Below, in pieces: positions 17,366 to 25,905 of a stretch of 39,213 nt of DNA. The position numbers and the translations under genes were made by a program. The notes under the pieces are model-generated. The model was not told the origin of the DNA. It worked only from the letters and a program-made list of their open reading frames with translations, and made no database searches. The DNA is taken from the NCBI GenBank assembly GCA_022827245.1, contig JAJDTI010000100.1, forward strand, positions 1 through 39,213, read 5' to 3'. Every line of letters begins with the position of its first letter. The stretch's first letter is position 1. Origin of the DNA: Pseudomonadales bacterium (lineage in GTDB: Bacteria > Pseudomonadota > Gammaproteobacteria > Pseudomonadales > Azotimanducaceae).

Positions 17366-18763
17366 ATGCACCCCAGGCCAGGGACGCTCGGGGCACTGAA
17401 GGCGGCGCGCCACGAGGTGTTGCCGGTCAAGGCCGAACTTCGAAGGAACCTGATCGCGAAGCTCGGCAACGGCGAGCCCCTCTTCGAGGGCATCGTCGGT
17501 TACGAGGAGACCGTCCTCCCGCAACTCCAGAACGCCCTCCTCGGCGCACAGGACGTCATCCTCCTGGGGGAGCGGGGCCAGGCGAAGTCCCGCATCCTGC
17601 GGGGCCTGACGGCGCTCCTCGACGAGTACACCCCCGTGCTCGCCGACGTGGAGATCCCGGAGAACCCGTACGCGCCCATCACGGAGCAGGGCAAGGCGGC
17701 CGTGGCCGAGGGCGGCGACGACACGCCCCTGCGCTGGATGCACCGCGACGAGCGTTACGGGGAGAAGCTCGCGACCCCGGACATCACCATCGCGGACCTG
17801 ATCGGCGAGGTCGACCCGATCAAGGTGGCGGAGGGACGCTACCTGTCCGACGCGCTGACCATCCACTTCGGCCTGGTCCCGCGCATGAACCGGGGCATCT
17901 TCGCCATCAACGAGCTGCCGGACCTCGCCGAGCGCATCCAGGTGGGCCTCCTGAACGTGCTGGAGGAACGGGACGTGCAGATCCGGGGGCACAAGGTCCG
18001 CCTGCCCCTCGACGTGTTCCTGGTGGCGACCGCCAACCCGGAGGACTACACGAACCGGGGGCGGATCATCACCCCGCTGAAGGACCGCTACGGCGCCCAG
18101 ATCCGCACCCACTACCCCGAGACGATCGACTCCGAGATCGCGATCATGGAGCAGGAGGCCGCGCGCCTCGACATGACCGGATACCGCGCGGAGGTCCCGT
18201 CCTACATGCGCGAGGTCGTCGCCGAAGTGACCCACCACGCGCGCAGCTCGCCGGACGTCAACCAGCGCTCCGGGGTTTCCGTGCGCGCCTCGGTGTCCGA
18301 CTACGAGGCGCTGCTGGCCAACGCGTTCCGGCGCGCGCTCCGCCTGGGCGAGACCGACGTCACGCCCCGCATCTCCGATCTCCCGTTCATGCTGCCGGCG
18401 CTCCAGGGCAAGCTCGAGTTCGAGGCCATGGACGAGGGGCAGGAGGACAAGATCACCCAGCGCATCCTGAACGCCGCCGTCAAGGCCGTGTTCGACCGGC
18501 ACTTCGACGTCGCCGACCTCGAGAACATCGCCCTCGTCTTCAGCGAGGGACTGTCGGTGGAGGTCGGAGAGGCGGCGCCCGCCGGCGCCTACGCCGCGAT
18601 CATCGAGCGGGTCGACGGCCTCGGCGAAGCCGTGGCCGGGCTGGCCGGCGAAGCCGGGCCGGCCCACGCGGCCGCCGCGGTGGAGTTCGTCCTCGAAGGC
18701 CTGCACCTGCACAAGCTCCTCAACAAGCATCGCCTCGGCGGGCAGGTCACCTTCACGGGGTAG
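17366..18763 (+). CDS. AAA+ ATPase, MoxR/Mg-chelatase I-like
   Basis: A 465-residue ATPase of the MoxR/ChlI group. Walker A is GERGQAKS (residues 68-75, Lys74). The Walker B position reads GIFAINELPD, with Asn182-Glu183 in place of the usual Asp-Glu. Sensor 1 is VATANPEDYTNRGR, and the arginine-finger region is LKDRYGAQIRTHYPE. MoxR-type ATPases work with a VWA-domain partner to remodel or activate target proteins or insert metals; the next gene (4 nt away) is that partner. GGAAAGG precedes ATG 17366. It is cytosolic. The targets are not shown by sequence, but the sulfatase that follows directly is a candidate client by position only. Confidence 0.88.
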   Translation: MHPRPGTLGALKAARHEVLPVKAELRRNLIAKLGNGEPLFEGIVGYEETVLPQLQNALLGAQDVILLGERGQAKSRILRGLTALLDEYTPVLADVEIPENPYAPITEQGKAAVAEGGDDTPLRWMHRDERYGEKLATPDITIADLIGEVDPIKVAEGRYLSDALTIHFGLVPRMNRGIFAINELPDLAERIQVGLLNVLEERDVQIRGHKVRLPLDVFLVATANPEDYTNRGRIITPLKDRYGAQIRTHYPETIDSEIAIMEQEAARLDMTGYRAEVPSYMREVVAEVTHHARSSPDVNQRSGVSVRASVSDYEALLANAFRRALRLGETDVTPRISDLPFMLPALQGKLEFEAMDEGQEDKITQRILNAAVKAVFDRHFDVADLENIALVFSEGLSVEVGEAAPAGAYAAIIERVDGLGEAVAGLAGEAGPAHAAAAVEFVLEGLHLHKLLNKHRLGGQVTFTG

Positions 18764-18767
18764 CCGA

Positions 18768-20768
18768 ATGGCGGGGCCGGCAACACGCTTCCGCTACTCC
18801 GGCTGGGACGGCAGCCAGGACGTCGAGGTCGCCGCCGACGACGTCCTGCGCGCCATCGCCGACGACCTGATGACCTACGGCGACTTCCGTTGGGCCATCC
18901 GCAACCTGATGTCGCGCGGCATGTCCCTGCCCGACGGCACGCGCCTGCAGGGCCTCCGGGACCTCATGCGCCAGCTCCGCGAGCGCAAGAAGGAGCGCCT
19001 CGAACGCTTCGACCTCGGCAGCGTCATGAAGGACATCGAGGAGAAGCTGGCCGAGATTCTCGCCATGGAAGAGGCGACCATCGACGAGTGGCTCGACCGC
19101 GACGAGGCGGACTTCTCCGAGGAAGTGCTCCGGCAGATCGCCGAACGCAACCAGGACGAGCTCGACCGGCTCCCGGAGGACGCCGCGGGCCGCATCCGCG
19201 CCCTCGAGAAGTACGAGTTCCTGAACCCCGATGCGCAGCGCAAGTTCCTGGAACTGCTGAACCAGTTGCGCAAGGCCATGACGCAGACGTTCTTCAACGA
19301 CGTCGAGCAGATGGTGAAGAACCTCTCGGACGGCGACATCGCGCGGATGAAGGAGATGCTGCGCGCGCTGAACGAGATGCTGGTGCGGAAGATCGCCGGC
19401 GAGGATCCCGGCTTCGAGGAGTTCATGGAGCGGTTCGGCGACATGTTCGGCGACGACCCGCCCGGGTCCCTCGACGAGCTGCTCGAGGAGATGCGGCGCC
19501 AGATGGCGGCGGCGCAGTCGCTGCTCGGGTCGATGTCTCCCGACCAGCGCGCCCAGTTGCAGTCCATGCTCGCGGACCGTTTCGGCGACCCCGAGCTCGA
19601 GGCGGAACTCGCGCGGCTCGCCAAGGAGATGGACTTCCTGAACCCGCGGGGCAACCGGTACCACTTCGACGGCAGCGAGGAACTCGATCTCGAGGCCGCC
19701 ATGTCGCTCATGAACGAGATGCACGAACTCGACGAGTTGATCGAGCAGGTGCAGGCGGCCGAGCGCCGGGGCGACCCCGAGGGCATCGACCAGGACACCC
19801 TCAGGGCGTTGCTCGACGACGAAGCCGGCGAATCCCTGGAGGATCTCACCAAGCTCGTCGACGCCCTGCGCGACGCCGGCTACATCCGCTCGGCCGGCGG
19901 GGACAAGTGGGAACTCACCCCCCGCGGCTCGCGCATGATCGGGCAGCAGGCGCTCGGCGAGATCTACGCCCGCCTGCGTCGCCAGAGCCTCGGCAGCCAC
20001 GCCGTTCCCGAGGAGGGGCGTTTCGGGGAACGCAAGGAGCAGACGAAGCCCTACGAGTTCGGCGACCCGTTCCACCTGCACATGCCGCGCACCATCCGCA
20101 ACGCCATCGACCGGGCCGGACCGTCCCTGCCCATCGACCTCAGGCACGAGGACTTCGAGATCTACCGCTCGGAACTCCTGACTTCGACGGCCACCGCCAT
20201 GCTCGTCGACCAGTCCTGGTCGATGGCGCTACGCGGTTCGTTCCAGGCCGCGAAGAAGGTCGCGCTGGCCCTGCACAACCTGATCACGTCCCAGTACCCG
20301 CGGGACCAGTTCCACATCATCGGTTTCGCCGCGTACGCCAACGAGCTGAAGGCCCACGACCTGCCCTTCCTGCAGTGGGACGAGTACGTCCTCGGCACCA
20401 ACATGCAGCACGCCCTCCTGCTCGCGGAGCAGCTGCTGTCCCGGCAGGACGCCGGCAGCAAGCAGATCATCATGATCTCCGACGGCGAACCGACGGCCCA
20501 CCTGCTTCCGGACGGGCGTCATCGCTTCGCCTACCCCCCGACGCCGGAGACCTTCCGGGCGACGTTCCGGGCCGTCAAGCGGTGCACCCAGAAGGGCATC
20601 GCGATCAACACCTTCATGCTGGACGCGAACGACTACCTGAAGGACTTCATGGACCATGTCGCCCGCATCAACGGCGGCAGGGTCTTCTACACGACCCCGG
20701 AGAAGCTCGGCGAGTACATCCTCGTCGACTACGTCGACCACAAGCGCAAGAAACTGGGTCGGAGCTAG
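18768..20768 (+). CDS. VWA-domain protein, partner of the AAA+ ATPase
   Basis: A 666-residue protein with a long, highly charged helical N-terminal part and a C-terminal von Willebrand factor A domain. The helical part includes RQLRERKKERLERF and many Glu/Asp-rich helices, roughly residues 60-330. The metal-ion-dependent adhesion site is intact: DQSWS (Asp481, Ser483, Ser485) and SDGEPT (Asp572, Thr576). This layout resembles BchD/CoxE-like partners of MoxR ATPases. It begins 4 nt after the ATPase stop, and the sulfatase gene begins 4 nt after its own stop, so the three are almost certainly one transcript. There is no signal peptide, so it is cytosolic. Confidence 0.86.
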   Translation: MAGPATRFRYSGWDGSQDVEVAADDVLRAIADDLMTYGDFRWAIRNLMSRGMSLPDGTRLQGLRDLMRQLRERKKERLERFDLGSVMKDIEEKLAEILAMEEATIDEWLDRDEADFSEEVLRQIAERNQDELDRLPEDAAGRIRALEKYEFLNPDAQRKFLELLNQLRKAMTQTFFNDVEQMVKNLSDGDIARMKEMLRALNEMLVRKIAGEDPGFEEFMERFGDMFGDDPPGSLDELLEEMRRQMAAAQSLLGSMSPDQRAQLQSMLADRFGDPELEAELARLAKEMDFLNPRGNRYHFDGSEELDLEAAMSLMNEMHELDELIEQVQAAERRGDPEGIDQDTLRALLDDEAGESLEDLTKLVDALRDAGYIRSAGGDKWELTPRGSRMIGQQALGEIYARLRRQSLGSHAVPEEGRFGERKEQTKPYEFGDPFHLHMPRTIRNAIDRAGPSLPIDLRHEDFEIYRSELLTSTATAMLVDQSWSMALRGSFQAAKKVALALHNLITSQYPRDQFHIIGFAAYANELKAHDLPFLQWDEYVLGTNMQHALLLAEQLLSRQDAGSKQIIMISDGEPTAHLLPDGRHRFAYPPTPETFRATFRAVKRCTQKGIAINTFMLDANDYLKDFMDHVARINGGRVFYTTPEKLGEYILVDYVDHKRKKLGRS

Positions 20769-20772
20769 CGCC

Positions 20773-22251
20773 ATGGCATCGATGGCGGGAGCGGGACACC
20801 GGGTGTTGCTCCCGCTGCTCGTGGGGCTCCTCGCGGTATGCGGGCGCGTCGCCGCGGACGCTGCCGGACCGCACACGAACGTCCTGTTCATCATCGCCGA
20901 CGACCTGAACGTCGCCCTCGGTACCTACGGCGTCCACCCGACGGCCGTGACGCCCAACCTCGACCGGCTCGCCGCCGAAGGCGTCCGCTTCGACCGCGCT
21001 TACGCCAACGACCCGGTCTGCAATCCGTCGCGCACCTCGTTCCTGTCCGGGCGCCGGCCGGGGACCACGGGCGTCTATGGCAACTTCACGCGGCCGCGCG
21101 AGACCCTCGGGGATGTCACGATGCTGCCGGAACACTTCCGGGAGCACGGTTACTTCACCGCACGCGTCGGCAAGGTCGCGCACCGTCGATACGAGGACTC
21201 GGTGTCCTGGGACGTGTCGGAGAACGCCCGCCCGCGCGAGCACTACCTGCCGGGGGAGGACGGCTCCGCGGTACGGGACAACACGTGGTACGAAGGCGCC
21301 GCAGCCGGGCTGAGCCGGGCGCAGACGTTCGCGCCGCTCGGTCGGAGGGGCGGCGCCCCGCTCGCCTGGCGCGCCACCGGCGAAGACGACCGTGAAACGC
21401 CGGACGGCCGGACCGCACTGCGGGTGGTCGAGTTGCTGCGCGACCATCGCGCGGGCCCGTTCTTCATCGCGGCCGGATTCCACAAGCCGCACCTGCCCTG
21501 GGTCGCCCCGGCCGGCGATTTCCGGCGGCACCCGATCGCCGCGGTCACGCCACCGGACGCGCCCGCCGACGACCGGGACGACATTCCGCCGCCGGCGCTC
21601 TCCGGCTACCCGGACGACGCGCAGTACACCGGGGAGCAGGTCCGGCAGGCCATTGCCGCCTACCATGCGACCGTCACGATGGTCGACCGATACGTCGGAC
21701 TGCTGCTCGACGCCTTGCGGGAACTCGGGCTCGACGAGTCCACGGTAGTGGTGTTCACCAGCGACCACGGCTTCCATCTCGGCGAACATGGCGGCCTGTG
21801 GCGCAAGCACACCCAGTTCGAAGAGTCGACGCGCGTTCCGCTCATCGTTCGGGCTCCGGGCGCGCAGGTCGGCGCCGGTACGGAGGCGCTGGTCGAACTG
21901 GTCGACCTCTACCCTACCCTCGTCGACCTCGCCGGCATCCCGCCGCCGGGCGGCCTCGAAGGCACGAGCTTCCGCCCGGTTCTGTTGGACCCCGCGCGCC
22001 CCTGGAAGAACGCGGTCTTCTCCGAAGCGCGGCGCTCGGCGCACGGGAGCAGCATCCGCACCGCGCGCTACCGTTACACCGAGTGGGCGCCGCTGTCCGG
22101 GGAAGGACCGGTGCAACGCGAGCTGTACGACCTCGAGACCGACCCGGGGGAGTTCGACAACCTCGCCGCCGATCCCGCCCATGAGACGCTGCTCGAGGAC
22201 CTCGCGGCGCGTCTTGAGGCCGGCTGGCGGGCCGCGCTGCCACCGTCCTGA
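20773..22251 (+). CDS. Exported type I sulfatase, iduronate-2-sulfatase-like
   Basis: A 492-residue sulfatase with an N-terminal signal peptide (RVLLPLLVGLLAVCG). The formylglycine motif is CNPSRTSFLSGRRP (Cys83 is the residue converted to formylglycine by FGE). Metal ligands are in IADDLN (Asp43, Asp44) and in FTSDHGFHLGEHG. Overall it resembles iduronate-2-sulfatase and choline-sulfatase relatives (GTYGVHPTAVTPNLDRL, RRPGTTGVYGNF). It would cleave sulfate esters of glycans or other sulfated organics outside the cytoplasm. No FGE gene is in the window. Its tight linkage to the AAA+/VWA genes is unusual, because sulfatases are not known to need them. Confidence 0.88.
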   Translation: MASMAGAGHRVLLPLLVGLLAVCGRVAADAAGPHTNVLFIIADDLNVALGTYGVHPTAVTPNLDRLAAEGVRFDRAYANDPVCNPSRTSFLSGRRPGTTGVYGNFTRPRETLGDVTMLPEHFREHGYFTARVGKVAHRRYEDSVSWDVSENARPREHYLPGEDGSAVRDNTWYEGAAAGLSRAQTFAPLGRRGGAPLAWRATGEDDRETPDGRTALRVVELLRDHRAGPFFIAAGFHKPHLPWVAPAGDFRRHPIAAVTPPDAPADDRDDIPPPALSGYPDDAQYTGEQVRQAIAAYHATVTMVDRYVGLLLDALRELGLDESTVVVFTSDHGFHLGEHGGLWRKHTQFEESTRVPLIVRAPGAQVGAGTEALVELVDLYPTLVDLAGIPPPGGLEGTSFRPVLLDPARPWKNAVFSEARRSAHGSSIRTARYRYTEWAPLSGEGPVQRELYDLETDPGEFDNLAADPAHETLLEDLAARLEAGWRAALPPS

Positions 22252-22263
22252 CGAGCCCGATCC

Positions 22264-22279
22264 CCACGCGGCCGCGTGG
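22264..22279. terminator. Palindromic hairpin between convergent genes
   Basis: A perfect 16-bp palindrome (CCACGCGGCCGCGTGG) in the 56-bp gap between the sulfatase and SRPBCC-PDZ genes, which converge. It could fold on either strand as a bidirectional terminator-like hairpin, but no T-run follows on either side. Confidence 0.35.
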
Positions 22280-22307
22280 CGTCGTCCTGACCAGCAGCGT
22301 CACGCGT

Positions 22308-22949
22308 TCAGGGGACGGACGCACCCTCCATCCAATCCGTGCCGCGCGCCCACCCGAGTGCGACCTCCCGGTCGGCCGGCAGGAGCGCGAGGACCGTCCA
22401 GAGTTGCGCCAGGTCGTGCACGCGGACGGGGCCGACGGTGAGCAGGAGATCGCCGGTCCGTAACCCGCAACGCCCCGCCAATCCGCGTTCGGCGACCCCG
22501 GCGACTGCAAGCCCGGTCGGCGTCTGTCGCACGTCGGCGTCCAGCGCAATGCCCCAGGCGGTCCCGGGGACCGTGACTTCCCGCTCGAGGTAGAGCAGGA
22601 AGTCCGCGGCGATCTGCCGCCAGTGGACCTCGAGGACCTCCCTTGGCAGGACGCCGCCGAACCCCTGCTGGCCGACGGTGACGCGGGTCGGCCAGCCCGC
22701 GGCATTGGCCGGCTCGAGCCGTATGGCGATCTCGGTGTCCGCGCAGGGCATGTCCAGCTTCCGGCACCGCAGCGACTTCTGCGGCTCGGATTCGAGCACC
22801 GCGGCCGCACAGCCCGGTTCACCATCCACGGAAGGGAAGCCGGGAACCCGGCAGCGATCGGCCGCGGTCGCGCCGGGGAGCCGGCATCGCCGCCACGCCT
22901 CGGCCTGCGGGACTTCGAGGTTGGCGACGAACTCGAGCCGGTCGTCCAC
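22308..22949 (-). CDS. SRPBCC-like domain fused to a PDZ domain
   Basis: About 213 residues from GTG 22949; the start is uncertain and a CTG at 22955 is possible. The N-terminal ~130 residues have the pattern of AHSA1/SRPBCC ligand-binding proteins: LEFVANLEVPQAEAW, then TRVTVGQQGFG and WRQIAADFLLYLE near the C-terminal helix. Residues ~140-205 look like a PDZ domain (GLAVAGVAERGLAGRCGLRTGDLLLTVG, here split: carboxylate loop GLAVAGV, then GLRTGDLLL). No signal peptide is visible. The frame starts at the stop of the acyl-CoA dehydrogenase gene, implying coupled translation. A role in handling a hydrophobic ligand next to that enzyme is an inference. Confidence 0.65.
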   Translation of the reverse strand: MDDRLEFVANLEVPQAEAWRRCRLPGATAADRCRVPGFPSVDGEPGCAAAVLESEPQKSLRCRKLDMPCADTEIAIRLEPANAAGWPTRVTVGQQGFGGVLPREVLEVHWRQIAADFLLYLEREVTVPGTAWGIALDADVRQTPTGLAVAGVAERGLAGRCGLRTGDLLLTVGPVRVHDLAQLWTVLALLPADREVALGWARGTDWMEGASVP

Positions 22950-22951
22950 CT

Positions 22952-24118
22952 TCAGTACGACCGCGGCAACTCCAGGACGTGCTCCGTCACGTAGTTCAGG
23001 ACCATCTCCTGCGAGATGGGGACGAGCCGCAGGACGCGGGCCTCGCGCCAGTACCGTTCGACGTGGAACTCGCGCGCGTACCCGAAGCCGCCGTGGGTCT
23101 GCATGGCCTGGTCCGCGGCTTCGAATGCCGCGTCCGCCGCCAGCCACTTGGCCATGTTCGCCTCCGCGCCGCACGGCAGGCCCTGGTCGATGAGCCACGA
23201 AGCCTTGCGGATCATGAGTTCAGCGGCATCGAGGCGCATCTGCGCTTCGCCGAGCGGGAACGCCACGCCCTGGTTCATGCCGATGGGGCGCTTGAACACG
23301 ACGCGTTCGCGGGCGTAGTCGGTCGCCCTGCGGATGGCGGCGCGGCCGATGCCGAGCGCCTCCGCCGCGACCAGGATGCGTTCCGCGTTCAGCCCGTCGA
23401 GCAGGTAGCGGAACCCCTTGCCCTCCTCGCCGACCCGGTCGGTGACGTGCACCGGCAGATCGTCGTAGACGACCTCGCAGGTCGCCACCGCGTTCCGGCC
23501 GGCCTTGTCGATGGGCGAGATGCGCACCTCCGAGCGCTGCAGCTCGGCCAAGAGCAGCGTCATGCCCTCCGTCCGGCGGGCGACCCGATCGGCCGGCGTC
23601 GTGCGTACCAGCAGCAGGACGCGCTCCGACTCGAGCGCCTTGGTCGTCCACACCTTCCTGCCGCGGACGAGGTAGTGGTCGCCGTCCCGCCGCGCCACCG
23701 TGGAGATCGACGTGGTGTCGGTCCCTGCGTCCGGCTCCGTCACCCCGAACGCCACGTGCAGGTCGCCGTTCGCGATGCGCGGCAGGAACCGCTGCTTCAT
23801 GTCGTCGCTGCCGTACTTGACCACCGGGTGCATGCCGAAGATGGACAGGTGGATGCCGCTCGCGCCGTTCATGGCCGCCCCGCTCGCGGAGACTTCCTCC
23901 AGGATGATGGACGCCTCGGTGATGCCGCGTCCGCTGCCGCCGTACTCCTCGGGAATGGCGATGCCGATCCAGCCGGCTTCCGCCATCGCGTCGTAGAACT
24001 CCCAGGGGAACCGATGCTCCGTATCGCATTTCGACCAGTAGTCGTCCGGGAAGTCCGTGCACAGCTTGCGGATCGCGTCGCGGATCAGCCGGTGCTCGTC
24101 GGTGGCCTCGAAGTCCAT
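22952..24118 (-). CDS. Acyl-CoA dehydrogenase
   Basis: A 388-residue FAD acyl-CoA dehydrogenase, normal length for the family. Signature segments are VAFGVTEPDAGTDTTS (middle beta domain, FAD and substrate contacts), KRPIGMNQGVAFPLGEAQ and THGGFGYAREFHVERYWREA (C-terminal helical domain). It would introduce an alpha,beta double bond into an acyl-CoA in fatty-acid-like degradation, passing electrons to ETF. ATG 24118 has AGGA 8 nt upstream. A candidate extended -10 (TGCTAATGT) lies about 36 nt upstream on the minus strand. It is divergent from the crotonase gene at 24249, which would serve the following pathway step, and leads the SRPBCC-PDZ gene. Confidence 0.92.
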   Translation of the reverse strand: MDFEATDEHRLIRDAIRKLCTDFPDDYWSKCDTEHRFPWEFYDAMAEAGWIGIAIPEEYGGSGRGITEASIILEEVSASGAAMNGASGIHLSIFGMHPVVKYGSDDMKQRFLPRIANGDLHVAFGVTEPDAGTDTTSISTVARRDGDHYLVRGRKVWTTKALESERVLLLVRTTPADRVARRTEGMTLLLAELQRSEVRISPIDKAGRNAVATCEVVYDDLPVHVTDRVGEEGKGFRYLLDGLNAERILVAAEALGIGRAAIRRATDYARERVVFKRPIGMNQGVAFPLGEAQMRLDAAELMIRKASWLIDQGLPCGAEANMAKWLAADAAFEAADQAMQTHGGFGYAREFHVERYWREARVLRLVPISQEMVLNYVTEHVLELPRSY

Positions 24119-24248
24119 GGATTTCCTGCGTTCCGGGACAAACCGCCGGACATTAGCAGAATCGACGCGCGACGGCGCTTCGCACCGTCGGCCGCGTGGC
24201 CGGTGCGCTACACTCCCCGGTTCCGAAGATCGAGGAGCGCGGCTGGGC

Positions 24249-25049
24249 ATGGAACTGACGCTTGCCACGGACAAGATGCGCGGGGCCATCGAGGACGGCG
24301 TCGGCTGGATGACGTTCAACAACCCGGCGCGGCACAACGCCATGTCCCTCGAGATGTGGCAGGCCATCGGGGACATCCTCGAACGCTTCGCGACAGATGA
24401 CGCCGTGCGCCTCGTCGTCATGCAGGGCGCCGGCGGCAAGGCCTTCGTGTCCGGCGCCGACATCAGCGAGTTCGACAGCAAGCGTTCGAACGCCGAACAG
24501 AAGGCGGAGTACGGCCGCATCTCGGCCCGGGGCGGCCGCGCGCTCGCGACGCTCTCGAAGCCGTTGATCGCCAAGATCGAGGGCTACTGCATCGGCGGGG
24601 GCCTCGCCACGGCCCTGAACGCCGACATTCGTTTCGCGACCCCCGACTCCACCTTCGGCATCCCCGCCGCGCGTCTCGGCCTCGGCTACGACTACGAAGG
24701 CCTCGCCAAGCTGTCGCGGGTGGTCGGCCCCTCCCGCGCACGGGACATCCTGCTCTCGGCGCGCTTCCTCACGGCCGACGAAGCGCTGCGCATCGGGCTG
24801 GTCAACTTCGTGGTGCCGCGGGACGAGATCCACGACGAGGTGGTGGACTACGCGCGGCGCGTCGCCGCCAACGCGCCGCTGACCGTGCGGGCCGCCAAGG
24901 CCGCGGTCGACGCCTGGGAACGGGGCGGGAACCAGCACGACCTCGACGGCGTGCGGCAACTCGTGGATGCGTGCTTCGACTCGGAGGACTACCGGGAGGG
25001 CCGGCGCGCCTTCGCCGAGAAACGCCCCCCGAGCTTCGTCGGCCGGTAG
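24249..25049 (+). CDS. Enoyl-CoA hydratase/isomerase-family protein
   Basis: A 266-residue crotonase-fold protein. The oxyanion-hole segments are present: GKAFVSGADISEF and KIEGYCIGGGLATALNADIRFA. The two hydratase glutamates are not: where classic enzymes have PE..LG this has PAARLGLGY, and the second Glu position reads RARDILLS (Asp). This subfamily is common and annotated enoyl-CoA hydratase, but the chemistry may differ (isomerase, hydrolase or decarboxylase). It probably acts in the same acyl-CoA pathway as the divergent dehydrogenase. GAGGAG lies upstream of ATG 24249, and a TACACT -10-like hexamer sits at 24209-24214. The CinA-like gene follows after 17 nt. Confidence 0.88.
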   Translation: MELTLATDKMRGAIEDGVGWMTFNNPARHNAMSLEMWQAIGDILERFATDDAVRLVVMQGAGGKAFVSGADISEFDSKRSNAEQKAEYGRISARGGRALATLSKPLIAKIEGYCIGGGLATALNADIRFATPDSTFGIPAARLGLGYDYEGLAKLSRVVGPSRARDILLSARFLTADEALRIGLVNFVVPRDEIHDEVVDYARRVAANAPLTVRAAKAAVDAWERGGNQHDLDGVRQLVDACFDSEDYREGRRAFAEKRPPSFVGR

Positions 25050-25066
25050 CCGTCGGACGCCTCGAC

Positions 25067-25813
25067 ATGACCGAACGCGTCGTCACGGCGTCGGTCGTGA
25101 TCATCGGCAACGAGATCCTGTCGGGACGCACGCAGGACACCAACCTCGCCCACATCGCGCTGCAGCTCAACGAGTGGGGAGTTCGCGTCCGCGAGGCGCG
25201 CGTCGTGCCGGACGTGCTGGAGACGGTCGTGGCGGCGGTCAACGAGGCCCGGGCGGCGTTCGACTACGTGTTCACGACCGGCGGCATCGGGCCGACGCAC
25301 GACGACATCACCGTCGACTGCATCGCGGCCGCGTTCGACGTCCCCGTCGTCATGAGCGACGAGATCGCCGCCGTCATCCGCCGCCGGCCCGCGCCGCCGC
25401 ACGTCATGGAGTCGCGCATGCGCATGGCGCGCATACCGCAGGGCGCCTCGCTCGTCCGGAACCCCACCGGCGGCCCGCAGGGTTTCCGCATGGACAACGT
25501 CTTCGTGATGGCCGGCATTCCGGCGGTGATGCAGGCGATGCTGTCGACCCTGGGCGACCAGCTCGAGGGGGGATCGGTGGTGCACTCGCGGTCGGTCACG
25601 GCGCACCTCGGGGAGAGCGAGATCGCCGACGGGCTCGAAGACATCCAGCGGCGGTATCCGCACATCGACCTGGGGAGCTATCCCTTCTACCGCGACAACG
25701 TGTACGGCACGACGCTCGTGATGCGGGGCGCCGACGAGACGGCGCTCGAGCGCGTGCTGGCCGAGGTCCGGGGCATCATCGAAGCCCGCGGCGCGGTCCC
25801 GCGCGACCCCTGA
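25067..25813 (+). CDS. Stand-alone CinA N-terminal/MoCF-like protein
   Basis: A 248-residue protein of the CinA N-terminal (COG1058, MoCF_biosynth) family. Diagnostic blocks are VVIIGNEILSGRTQDTN, FTTGGIGPTHDDIT and a conserved MARIPQGASLVRNPTGG. In full CinA this domain acts as an ADP-ribose or NAD-derived pyrophosphatase; the C-terminal PncC nicotinamide-mononucleotide deamidase domain is absent here. Short stand-alone versions are common. A role in nucleotide sanitation or cofactor repair is likely; a molybdopterin role is less so. It is cytosolic, and 17 nt after the crotonase stop suggests a shared transcript. Confidence 0.86.
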   Translation: MTERVVTASVVIIGNEILSGRTQDTNLAHIALQLNEWGVRVREARVVPDVLETVVAAVNEARAAFDYVFTTGGIGPTHDDITVDCIAAAFDVPVVMSDEIAAVIRRRPAPPHVMESRMRMARIPQGASLVRNPTGGPQGFRMDNVFVMAGIPAVMQAMLSTLGDQLEGGSVVHSRSVTAHLGESEIADGLEDIQRRYPHIDLGSYPFYRDNVYGTTLVMRGADETALERVLAEVRGIIEARGAVPRDP

Positions 25814-25833
25814 GGCGTTCCACGCCGCCGCGG

Positions 25834-25854
25834 CCTTGCACGGTCCTTGCACGG
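25834..25854 (+). repeat. Short tandem repeat upstream of the SDR gene
   Basis: CCTTGCACGG occurs twice with an 11-bp period (25834-25843, 25845-25854). Each copy contains TTGCAC, a fair -35 hexamer. The second is 17 nt before CATCGT (25870-25875), a weak -10, so this may be the SDR gene promoter or a protein-binding direct repeat. Confidence 0.3.
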
Positions 25855-25905
25855 CGGGACGGGTTGCGCCATCGTGTCGCGCCGAATCACCAAGGGAGAG
25901 TCGGA

